From the NCBI GenBank assembly GCA_031216445.1, contig CM062207.1, positions 1,278,501 through 1,342,500 on the forward strand: a stretch of DNA of 64,000 bases, in the 5' to 3' direction. Shown here in pieces: positions 1 through 10,958 of this stretch. The stretch comes from Lateolabrax maculatus (Eukaryota; Chordata; Actinopteri; Acropomatiformes; Lateolabracidae). The number at the start of each line of letters is the position of its first letter. Position 1 is the stretch's first letter. The notes below the pieces were generated by a model. That model did not search any database. It saw only the letters and a program-made list of their open reading frames with translations, and was not told the origin of the DNA. The translations under genes were made by a program, and so were the position numbers.

Positions 1-537
1 ATTGTGAAGGTGTCACTTTGGGCTCTGGCTCATCGTGACGCCATTTCTCACTATTTTCACTATTGTTACAAAGCAAAGGATCAATGGATTAATGGAGAAA
101 ATAATCAGCAGATGGATCCAGAATGAAAATAATCATCAGCTGCAGTCCGATACAAAACAGTTCAAAATGAGCTCCAACAGTAAAATCCTGCTTTTCCATG
201 AATGATGAGGAATAATAATCTAATGATAGAATATATAATAGTACAACAGGCACAGGGGACATTTTACTGTGGAAATACTTTAACTACATTAACTACTTTT
301 TCAGTTTCTAAAACGTTGAACGATTTTACCTGTTGAGGCTCGTAAAGATTCTACAGGTGTGAAAAAGGCCACAAACTTGCCTGAATGAATATAAATTCTC
401 TACATTAAAAATAAAAGACGTGGACGCTTTTCACACACGGTCAGAGCTGCTTTTTACTGGTGTTGAAGTATTGATCGCTGCAGTATGAATGTGCTCATCC
501 CTACACACCTCCACCTTCTCCTCTGCTGTCTCTCTGC

Positions 538-580
538 AGGAGGAGGAGGAGGAGGAGGAAGAGGAGGAGGGGGGGGGGCT
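538..580 (+). repeat. (GGA)n purine tract with G-run
   Basis: Repeated GGA triplets run into about ten consecutive G bases. Read directly from the sequence. The poly-Gly/poly-Pro frames across it are low complexity, not protein genes. Confidence 0.85.
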
Positions 581-757
581 CTGAACTCTCGAGTGAGTTC
601 TTTACACGAGCTGAAGACAGGAGAGGTTTCCTGCTGGGACTTTATTTGCCTGCAAACATGTCGGCGTCTCTTCAAACGAAGGCTCGGCTGACTGGATTTC
701 TCCTGGGTTTCTACAGAACACACGAACACACGGACAGGCAATTTGTGACCTGCCAGG

Positions 758-783
758 TGTGTGTGTGTGTGTGTGTGTGTGTG
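758..783 (+). repeat. (GT)n microsatellite
   Basis: An uninterrupted run of GT dinucleotides, typical of fish intergenic DNA. Confidence 0.9.
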
Positions 784-1856
784 CGCTGAGGTATTAACTT
801 GTAAAAAGGGTTTTGATGATGGAGGAGGAGGTAAACCTGTAATCTTGCAGGGCACCAGGGGCAAAGAAAAGCCTGTGTGTTTGTGTGTTTGTGTGTTTCG
901 TGTGTGCTAAATGTGCACTGGGGATTTTGTGAAATTGAGGTCAAAATGTGGAGCCACTACACACACAGTTTACACACTATGAATACTAATACCGCAATTT
1001 AATCATCTCAGTTTTGTAGGAAGAGTGTAATTTCTGTTAACCGTTTGTCAAACAGTCGGCGTCGAGGACATTCTGCAGTATCATTTAAAGTTTTTACAGC
1101 AAACCGCCCGATATCCTGTAAAATAGGGTTTCATTCTATTTCACTTTATTTAAAACCTCGGAGAACACAAGTGGGGTGAACCCTCATGTTGAGTGGAGCC
1201 GAGGGACACGGAGTAAATACAGACTCACCTAATCAAATAGTAACAAGAGAAAAATACGTGGCTACAGCAAAACAAATTACAGCAGCAAAAGTGTGGGAAT
1301 GACAACAACAACAACAAGTAAATAAAAGAAGAAGAGCATTACCGATCAAATCAAACCCATCCTCAACACAATGAGGAATCTTCTCAGCGTATGAATGAGG
1401 TCAACTTAAAGTTTTGTTGAAGCATTTTACATATGTGTGGCTCAGCAACAAAAAGCAGATCTTCGTTACTCAATCTACGATTCTTTGGCAGGTTGAAGGG
1501 ATCTCAGAGACAACGTTCCTGTGTGGTAACTCAGAACGTTTCCTCAGCACACCTGGAAGATTTTTACTTTTTCTTCTTTACATGCCACAGATAACACAGC
1601 CTCTCTGCGCACACACAGCTACTAAAGTCCAGCAGACTTTTTGCTATTTGCTACATGGTATTTGCCCGGCAGCCTGTGTGGAAGTGCGTTTTTTCGATTC
1701 CAGTGAGGGCGACGGTGTGAGAATTTGCTTGTTTTCTGTTTTAAATCCTCCTCAACTTAATGTTTTCGGTGGTTTGGACTGCTGGTCGGACAAAACAAAA
1801 AACATTTGAAGACTTCTCTGGGTTCTGGGAACTTATTTTAAACACTGAGTGTGGTT

Positions 1857-2093
1857 CAGTGGTTCCTGAACCTTTTGTGCATGTGACCCTTTAACACAAA
1901 GCTGTGGTTGCAGGTCTGTAAATTATGAGCAGTTGAATTGAAGAGTGATTTTTCACATAAAGCAAAGCTGCGAAGAATAGAGAACAGCCCCCAAAATGAA
2001 CTTAATTTTGTGTATTAAATTGCAGTTTTGTCTTATTTTCTATCATCTTGTGACCCCCCCGTAGGAGCCCTGACCCCCATGTTAAACCCACTG
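1857..2093. mobile_element. Probable hAT-like miniature transposon relic
   Basis: The left end begins CAGTGGTTCC and the right end finishes AACCCACTG, an imperfect terminal inverted repeat. The interior has the 'gtgacccttt ... gtgacccccc' pattern common in fish hAT-type miniature elements. No protein is encoded. The family assignment is by resemblance only, and I could not see a clean target-site duplication. Confidence 0.4.
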
Positions 2094-3779
2094 CTCTATT
2101 CACCAAGTTATAGCTTTCCCGCACCTACACACTCGTTTTAAAATGATAGTTTTATGTATTTTTTAATGCATAAACCCTGTGGAAAATATCAAATGAGCAC
2201 ACATGCTTTCTCTGGCCAGTGTAACTGCAACCCCTGCAGTTTTGCTGCAGCAGCTCAGGGATTAAAAACATATTGATGCGACTCTTCGCATGCACAGTTT
2301 ATTCCAGCTATTCTACATCACATGTGAATTAATTATATAGGAGGAAAGTCTCAGTTTAAAATGACTGAGTCAATTAACTGAGGCTCGCAAACCAACAACA
2401 TTAGTAAAAGCCACTTCAAAAGGGGCCTCAAAATATGTCCGTGTGCAAAAGAGCAAATTAGCAAAAGAGAGTCTTTGTGTGTGTGTGTGTGTGTGTAACT
2501 GTTGTTCAGGTCTTTAATTTCGATGCAGAAACGTTTGTGAGCCGTTACACTGCAGCCTCACAATGGATGCACGCCCCTTTTAAACTGTGACCTGTTGCAT
2601 GTTAACGCTTCACCACAACTAATTCCTGCACATTTACAGATGCAAACAGACCTTCTGCACTCAAACAGTTTAGTTTCATGAGAAATTTAAATAAATACCT
2701 TTAAAATGCAGAAAACAGAGGAAAACTATTTTTGAAATGATTACAAACCGTTAATGTGAATTAAACCCGTCTGTAAAGAGAACATACAGGGATGACAGCG
2801 TTAACCGATCACATGGCTCCATCTAGTGGTGATACGAGGAGGAGCGTCTCTTCTCATCTGCTTTCATTTTATGCATAACACCTTTGTTGTGCAGTGAGTT
2901 TTATTGTAATGCTTTTTGTCTTTGCATGTCTGTGCTCCATATTTGGACATGATTGTTGTGTGTATAGTGTTTTATAAAACCACACAAAAACAAACTACAA
3001 AGTAGGAATAATGTCAAGAATTACAATTCGAAAAGACATTTAATAAAAGGATTTCTTAAAAATAGCCAAAACTGAAGTCACACATGCATATTTTACACTT
3101 GGATATGAAACTTGGAAATAATTCGGCAGTACTAAGTTAACTTCCTCAAGTCTCTTAATACAACTCTGTGCACTTACACAACACATGATCAATATTGATC
3201 ATCAACTTATCTCATGCTATTTTATTTGATCCAAAGCAGCCCTTTTGTAAAGTTTACCACGTCTCTAAACCAGTGTCACAAAGTGTTTGACATGAAATAG
3301 ACGGTTTCACTTCAGTAACAATAGCAACAATACAGGAGCCTGTGAAAAGTCCTGCATTCAAAATCTAACTTAAGCAAAAATATAGATGTAATTGCAGCAA
3401 AATGTAGGCTGTGAAAAAGATTTCACAGCTATAGTTTGAAATAAATGTAACGGTGTTAGTAGCCTTCAATTTCTCCCTCTCAGATGTAATGGAGTAGATG
3501 TATAAAGTAGCTTAAAATGAAGATATTCAAGTAAACTACAAGTAGCTCAAACACAGTTACAGTCCACCACTGAAAACAAGAATAAAAAGACATCAAAACA
3601 GATATTAGTTAAACAGATGCAAAGTAAAAATGTAACTGTTAAACAAAATGACAAACCGGATAAAAATTTTAAAAAAAAATTAAAATGGCTGATAAAGTTT
3701 AAATAGGCAGAAAATAAAACATTTAGGGCAAAACGCATATAGTCTTATTTTTGTCCTAAACGAGCTGCCGTCTCCTTGT

Positions 3780-4100
3780 AACGAGCGAACCCGCCTCCTC
3801 TTTACGCTCTCGCAGCCCATTGGTCGACACACCCGCCCTTCAACTAAACCCGGAAGAAAACAACCAGCTCGGCCCGCTGCAGCACGGCCTCTTTCATCCG
3901 TTTTGTTTACTTTTCATCCCGGTTTTCGATATTTAAACTTTCAGAGACAAACTATAAAAAAACGGGGAACAAGTTTTACAGCCAGAAAGCCGAAAGACAG
4001 CCGAGGAAACGTGTTCATGTTCGTGCTGACCGGAGCTGGAGATCATTCTCTTCTCCTGCGGCTCCAGTTCGTCTTTCACCTGGAGATCACCGACAGGTGG
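3780..4100 (+). promoter_or_regulatory. Probable promoter and 5' untranslated exon of the zinc-finger gene
   Basis: A locally GC-rich stretch lies just upstream of the zinc-finger gene and contains an inverted CCAAT box (cccattgg near 3818). A possible donor (ccgacag|gtgg, about 4094) would end a non-coding first exon, which could splice to the acceptor before 4304 or to the tgcag just upstream of the start ATG. The exon limits are inferred. Confidence 0.4.
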
Positions 4101-4349
4101 AGGAGGGCAGTGACGTCACCTCTAACTCACCTGGAGGAAGCTAACTTTAGCTTAGCATCAGCCTGTGCCCCTATGGTGATGCTAATGAACTGAAGCTAAG
4201 CTAAGGTGGCTAGTTAGACTGTTTTTTTTTTTTTGTTTTTTTTTATATTAATTAAATTATTTATTTATTATTTATTTATTTAAATGAATCTTCTGTCTTT
4301 TAGGTCCGTTGTGTGTTGATGAAGTTTCTCTCTGGCTGCAGTGGAGATC

Positions 4350-7300
4350 ATGGCGTCACCCAGCAGTCTGTCTCTGCTGGGCTTCAAGCAGCTGTCCGTC
4401 TGCCTGGTGGACTGTCTGAAGACACCGGCACATCTGGGACCAGCACATCTGGGACCGGCAGGCCTGGGACCGACACATCTGGGACCGACACATCTGGGAC
4501 CAGCACATCTGGGACCGGCAGGCCTGGGACCGGCACATCTGGGACCAGCTGACATTAGGATTACTCCAGAAACAGGTTTTCACTTTGGCTTTCCTCACTT
4601 AGTTTTTTTTACCTTCTGTTATATGACACTGTTATGTGGTGGTATTCCATGTGTTTTGTTGTATGCAGATATATAATGTTTAGAGATCTTTGCTGCTGTG
4701 TCTTAGTGCCTGTACTATAACTCACTGCATGATCCAGCTGGTCTGTAGAAAACTGCAGCTGAAGCTCTGCAGCCTCTCTGGTTTTAATGGTTTGTGTCTC
4801 ACATGAGCAAGAAGGATGCGTTTTATTGGTTAAATCTGTGATTTTGTTAAGTGTAGAGGTTAATGTGCAACTTGTTACAGTAAAATAATAAATGCATCGT
4901 TTAAGTGTAAGATTGTGTTTTAATGAGTCACAATGTGATGTGATTTATAAAAGTAACTTCTTACTTTTATTACGTTATTACTTGTTATAAAGTGGAAATA
5001 TTTTGATACTTGATTATGTCTTTCTAGTGTAAATCGACATTTCTCAGTTGTTTTCTTCTTATCCCTCTAATGTGCCGATCACAGTTTGTGATGTCCGAAG
5101 CTCTGACACGATGTATCAAAGCGGTGACTTTGGTATCACCTCTAAGTACCCACATCTGGTCTGAACTGTGATTTCTGAATCTTTTCTTCGCTTCAGACTC
5201 ACCAGACGCCCCCCCGGTCCTCTCTGTGAGGGAGCTGTCGGTCTGCTTGGTGGACTGCGTGAAAACTGAGAGGCCGAGCGAGCAGATCGTCCATCTGGCA
5301 GAGCAGCAGAGTCACGGCAGCATCGTGGTCCAGTTAAAAGAGGAAGACGAGCAGTTGGAGGCAGAATACTACGGTGAAAATCCACATCAGCCAGGCTGGT
5401 TTCACACTGACAACAGAGCAGAGATCATTTTGTATAAAGAAGAAGAAGAAGAAGAAGCATTGCAGTGCTACGACAAAGACGCCACCAAAGAGGAAACTAA
5501 AACTGAAGAAATAAGTGAACTGCAGGTGTGTTGGGCAGGGTCTGATGGGACGCTGCCGGTGACTCAGGAGGATGGCGGCGGGGCGGCGTGGCTCACACAG
5601 GAGGACCACAAGCTATCTGAGTCCCTCAGAACAGCCAGGCTCAGTAATCCAGAGGGATGTCAGGAGGACGCAGAATCACAAAACGACCCCTCAGATGGCG
5701 CCAACGCACCAGGGCAAGAAGCCTCCGAGCACGCAGGTGGAGGTAAGTGTTTGTTTTCACAAAGTTCAAAATGTATGTTTTAATAGATGAAGACTGTCGA
5801 TGTTGATCAGCGGCACTGATTCTGTAAAGAGAGACCGCTATTACGTTATTAGAAGTTTTTAATAAGTAAAGTTGGATATCAAACCTCAATGTGTTTTCTG
5901 GAGAGGTTTTCTTTTCAAAACTGGTAACTGGCATCACATGTCTGTTCAGATTCACTTCACTAGTTTCTGTAATGAAATGGACCCTGATTTAGATTTGTGT
6001 CTGCTTCTCTTTTAAGCTTGTAGAAAAACTTATCAATTAAATAGATTAAACTGAATGAGAATTTGAATTTGCGCCATTTTTGCATAAAAAACAAAACGAT
6101 AAAGCAATTGTCAATAGTTGCATTTTCTGTTAATCGACTGATTGTTCGAGCTCTAGTTTGAATATTAAACAATTCTCTTTTTAAAGTTGTAGCATGAATG
6201 ATGAGTCTTATTTATCTAAAACACAACTTTATTTATTCTCATCATATTTTTTCGCTTGCTTTCTTCTCTCCAGTTTCCGGCCGTGTGTTGTTGAACCATC
6301 TTGCGCGGTGTGTTTCTCACCGACTCTCTCTCTCTCTTTCAGATGAAAAGGGAGCAGAGAAGAACCAGCGGGATGGTGTGTCCGAATCCCGTCGTCACCC
6401 CTGCGAGCATTGTGGGAAATCCTTCGCGAAGAGGAGCAACGTCGTCAGACACCAGCGGTACAACTGCAGCACGACAAGAGACGCACCGAGCCGGGCGGAG
6501 CAGGACACGTATTCACGTGACAAACGCAGCCCGGCCTTCCGGACTGAACGCCACGTAAGGCTGCATGTGCGCGTTCACACAGAGAATAGCGAAAATCACG
6601 AGGGTGAAAAAACAGCGGAAGGGGCTCCACGAGAGAGACGTCACGCCTGCTCGCAGTGCGATAAGAGCTTCTTCTTGTTGCACACCCTGCGGCAGCACCT
6701 CCTCACCCACACGGGGGAGAAATCCTACAGATGCAAGGTGTGCGGGAGGCTGTTTGGGAGAGAGGGCACTCTGAAGGAGCACCAGCTGATACATACAGGG
6801 GAGAAACCTTTCAAATGCGAACAGTGTGGCAAGACCTGCGCCAGGAGGGGAGACCTGAAAATCCACATGCTCAGTCACTCTGAGGAGAGACCGTACGGCT
6901 GCAGCTACTGTACCAAGAGCTTCAAGCAGCTGGCGAAGCTGAAGCAGCACGAACGGGTTCACACGGGGGAGAAACCGTACCTGTGCAAGTTCTGTCCGAA
7001 GCGGTTCCGGCTCCGGATCTCGCTGGCAGCGCACCAGTACACCCACTCCGGAGAGAAACCCTTCAAGTGCACTCTGTGCCCTAAGGCCTTCAGCGACAGG
7101 AACAACTTAAAGAAGCACCAGATGATACACACTGGGGAGAAACCGCACCGCTGCTCACACTGCGGCAAGAGCTGCCGTCTCCTGCAGCACCTGGTCACCC
7201 ACGAGCGTGGCCACACGGGGGAGAAACCGTACGAGTGCGACAAGTGCGGGAAAGCCTACGCCAATCTGTCCACTCTGAAAACGCACCGGTCCACTCACGA

Positions 7301-7643
7301 GGAGAGACCGCCGCGCTGCTCCCTGTGCGGGCAGGACTTCGCCGAGCTCGCAGAACTGGCCGCTCATGAGTGTGCCGAGACGGCAGAGAAGCCGTACCGC
7401 TGCTCCCAGTGCGGCAGGTGCTTCACTCAGGCCGTGAACTTGAAGATGCACCAACTGATCCACTCGGGGGAGAAACCCTACCACTGTACAGAGTGCGGGA
7501 AGCAATTCAACCACAAGAGCAACCTCACCAAGCACAAACGCATTCACACAGGCGAGAAGCCCTTCAAGTGTGAACATTGTAAGAGGGGCTTCAGGCTCCT
7601 GCAGCACCTCACAAACCACCGATTAACACACGAGAAAGACTAG
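4350..7643 (+). CDS. C2H2 zinc-finger protein (three coding exons)
   Basis: The model joins 4350-4575, 5197-5742 and 6343-7643. It closes in frame (690 aa) with matching phase-1 junctions. The start ATG follows an acceptor-like tgcag and reads MASPSSLSLLG. The N-terminal half is an acidic, poorly structured region with a Glu run near residue 146. The last exon encodes about 11 canonical C2H2 fingers with TGEKP-type linkers, plus at least two degenerate ones: the first lacks the final His, and one near the end has HECAET after the Cys pair. The product is expected to be a nuclear DNA-binding regulator; its target cannot be read from sequence. Exon 1 carries a 15-bp tandem repeat that encodes AHLGP-like pentapeptides. 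The motif LSVCLVDC(L/V)KT occurs in both exon 1 and exon 2. I do not recognise an orthologue. A polyadenylation signal is at 8031. Confidence 0.85.
4428..4553 (+). repeat. 15-bp coding minisatellite (AHLGP units)
   Basis: About eight tandem copies of a unit like gcacatctgggacc(a/g) lie inside the first coding exon of the zinc-finger gene. They read (A/T)HLGP or AGLGP in the gene's frame. A unit of 15 bp keeps the frame whatever the copy number. Confidence 0.9.
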
Positions 7644-8030
7644 AGACCTGTTTCCAGTCTTTATGCTAAGCTAAGTTAGCTTTTTAAAAACTATAAAGGA
7701 GGCCTCTTCTGTCATCACGTCTGACATTACGTCAGAAAGGCAAACATATTTTTATTTTAAACTTTGCTTATTTCTTTAAAGATTAGATAGATTAGAAAAG
7801 TTACCTTTTTGATAGATAAATTATTGAAAAAGTGAGTGAAACCCATATCTAAGTATGCTATTAAGATTGATTTGCTCCACAAATCAATCTTAAATGGCTC
7901 CTCAATTACCCTATGTGACATAAGTGCCTTTAATTTACATATTGTAGCCACTGAGTTTAGGTTTTATTAATGTGAACTTATTTAGAAACAACTCAACTCT
8001 CGTGTCACTCGTATTTGTTTGTGCTCAAGA

Positions 8031-8036
8031 AATAAA
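8031..8036 (+). terminator. Polyadenylation signal of the zinc-finger gene
   Basis: AATAAA about 390 nt downstream of the stop codon, the first canonical signal after it. Confidence 0.6.
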
Positions 8037-9916
8037 GGCGCCAGATGTACGAAGACACTTTGTTGGTAATTGATTAGTTCAAATAATGAGTAGTTTGGAA
8101 AAGCTGTAAACATTTACCGTTCCAGTGTTTGCACTCAGCACTGTGTAGTGTTGCACAGGCTGAGGATGAGTCATACCAGTAGGTGGCGCTGCTGCATCCA
8201 CTGGTTCAAGGTCCAGACATTAGTTGGTGTTGAGAGCCCATTCTGCTAGAAAATAAGATTTGGAACTTGTGTGAAAAATCCAGTTGCTGTTACATTAGCG
8301 TCATGAATATGGTGAAAATGTTTAGGTTACAGTTTGTGTTGAGTCAAAATCTGGAGAATATACACTACTGAAATCTCTTCATGGTAATAAAAGTGTAGAA
8401 AGTAGACAAGCGCTCTTCAAATTTCCCCTTTTTTATATTTTAGACTTTCTGCTGCTCAGCCTGATTAAATGATTAAAACCTCAAACAAGAACAACTTCAG
8501 AAATGGAACTGAACTGAAATATTTGTTTTTTCTTGTATTTGTTTTACGTATTTGTTCTTTTACTTGTGATGTCTCTGTTCTTGAATAATGGTAATAATAC
8601 CAAACCAAATCAATATGCAAAGGAATGGTCAGCTTTTGAAATCATGTGATTTTGTTGAGTTTAAGCAATCTTTAAAGTTACATATTATTCTATTTAACAA
8701 ACAAACAAACAGACTGTTGGACTCTTTTCATTGGTTGCACAATGGAAACTACAGATAAATGTACATGAGGTGAAGCAGCTTAAATAAACAAATGAATCAT
8801 AATCTGTTGTCGCTTATTACTGTTATCTGATAAATTTGTAGAACTGCTGTATAACAACAGTTGTACTGAATATCAGGCTTCTGTGATTTTTTGCTTAATT
8901 ATTTGCAGAGGTGGGAAGTAACGAAGTACGAATACTTTGTTACTGTTTTCAGATATCTGTACTTGATTCTTTATTTTTCTGACACCTTTTGACTTTTTCC
9001 TCCAACATTTGAACCCAAATATCTGAGCTTTGTACTCCTCAACATTTTCAAAACGGGCTCGTTATTTTTATTTTGCATCACTGTTCACCACCTTCCCCAC
9101 ATCAAGGCCGACTTTAACCTAAATGGACAATAACACGCAGAAAAGAGGGTTTCTGGTGTTTCCATCAGTGCAGATCACACAGGACAGACGGAACAGGAGG
9201 AAACAGACGAGGGAGACTCGACTGTCTAGTGATGTTGGACATGGAGGAGAACCAGAACTCCTTTTTACTTATATTCTTTGAGTACATTTTAGAGCCTGAA
9301 CTTTTACTTGAGTAAAGAAGTTGAATCAGTACTTCTACTTGAGTAAAGAGTGTGTGGACTCCACTTTTGTTAGAAAGAAAGAGAAACTGCTAAATGTGAG
9401 TGTGATATCAATCTTCCCATCTTACTCTCAAAAAAAAGTATTTTTTCCCCAAAAAGGCAAACTATTCCTTAACCTTTACAGCACTTTGTTCTGCATTAAA
9501 TTGAAAAAACTTACCAAAATGAAAACCGAATTAAAAAAAACAACAAAAATGTTTAGAGTTTGTTGTTATTTTCTTCTACACGTCCCACTCATTGATTAGT
9601 CACCATGAGTGATTACTGGCTCATAACTTACTGTCAGGGCTGTTTGTCACTGTTTGCTCTGAGAAAACATAGTGGATCAGATGCCAGTAAGTCCTGCAGT
9701 AACTGAACTGAGTTGTCAGTGTGTGCTTGTGTTGTCACAGCAAAGACACACAGGACAGAACAAACTGAACAACAACCCCCGCGATCAATCGATCAGAGGT
9801 TACTCAACCCTGACTGGACGCTTCCTGAACCAGGAGGCTTGAAATGCCTGGACGGCAGCGCCCGAGCAGCATTCAGCGACCAGCCTTCACACAGAGGAAG
9901 GACGACAGAAACAAAG
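8037..9916. other. Intergenic region between the zinc-finger gene and fga
   Basis: No coding exon is visible. It holds a transposon-like element at about 8906-9345 and, at its right end, the fga 5' untranslated sequence and presumed promoter. No unambiguous TATA box was found there. Confidence 0.5.
8906..9345. mobile_element. Degenerate fish DNA-transposon-like repeat
   Basis: Starts 'gcagaggtgggaagtaacga' and ends with repeated 'acttctacttgagtaaag' phrases, a pattern typical of non-autonomous elements that are abundant in fish genomes. A shorter, related-looking phrase (acttttacttgtaattgag) occurs near 24955. There is no coding capacity, and assignment to a superfamily is uncertain. Confidence 0.4.
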
Positions 9917-10120
9917 ATGAAAAGACTCAGTTTACTCGTCTGTCTCGGGTTGATTTGTGTGGTTTCAGCTGGGGTGAGACTCGCATCACATCTTTAATAC
10001 ATTCAAACAGTTTACATGTTTAAATTTATTTTGTAAGCTATTTTTATAGTTTAAAATTAATGTCTTATTACCCACTTTGGGATACTTAATTTAATAGTTG
10101 TCTCCCGTTTGTTAAAAGTG

Positions 10121-10160
<40 letters not shown>

Positions 10161-10886
10161 GTAAATATATAGTAGTTTAAGTGAAAATCAGACACACTGA
10201 AACGCATTCAAATATAAAATACAAATGTGGCACACTTTGTAATCTCTTCTAGAAAGGAGCTAATTTAAATAAGTCAATTTATTGAAATAAATTTAACTAC
10301 ATGCATACGGTACTTTTTGCTCATCGTACTGAACTAAATAAAAAGAAAAAAAAGATCACTTAAATAAAAATTTTTAAAAAAATCATTTTTACTATTGCTG
10401 TGTCCATGTGTGAAGAACAAGGCCATGAACATCTGCACTCTGTCTGGTCGTGTTTTCTTTCTCCAGGCCGTGATCGACCCCAGAGGAGCTCGCCCGGTGG
10501 AGCACGGCACCAGAGCCGATAAATGTGCCACTGAGAGGGAGTGGCCTTTCTGCACAACCGACGAATGGGTACAGCTTGTTCCCTGCTTTCTGAACCTTCC
10601 AGCCCTCCAGATTCCTTTCTTTTTAATCTGTACTTTAAGATGCAGATGTTTGATGTATAATCACATGGCTGATCACTTTTTCCCGTCCTCCTTCAGGGCT
10701 CTAAATGCCCGTCAGGCTGCAGGATTCAGGGTCTGATGGATAAATACGACCACAGCCTGCTGAAGAAGATCGAGAAGATCCGCAGCCTCCTGGATCAGAA
10801 CGTGGCCAAGCACCGCTCCACAGACCAGGTGTCCAAACAGACCTACGACTACCTGAAGGAGAAGCTCACCATTGACGCTGGTTAGT

Positions 10887-10958
<72 letters not shown>

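Larger units (their letters stand above)
1..3780. other. Intergenic stretch, no supported gene
   Basis: I see no coding exon here. The open frames are short, lack recognisable domains and overlap simple repeats. The stretch holds a purine-rich GGA tract at about 538-580, (GT)n tracts at about 758-783 and 2474-2497, and one probable transposon relic at about 1857-2093. It is otherwise AT-rich and featureless to the eye. Confidence 0.6.

Noticed and set aside
454..944. Long frames with poly-Pro and His-Thr repeats
   Set aside because: Translations of the GGA and GT microsatellites; low complexity only.
1414..1809. 131-residue open frame upstream of the zinc-finger gene
   Set aside because: No domain, no repeat of its pattern, no plausible splice partners, and it starts inside AT-rich repeat-flanked DNA.
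6445..7619. Long minus-strand frames opposite the zinc fingers
   Set aside because: Shadow frames created by the regular codon pattern of C2H2 repeats (FSPV-type linkers read backwards).
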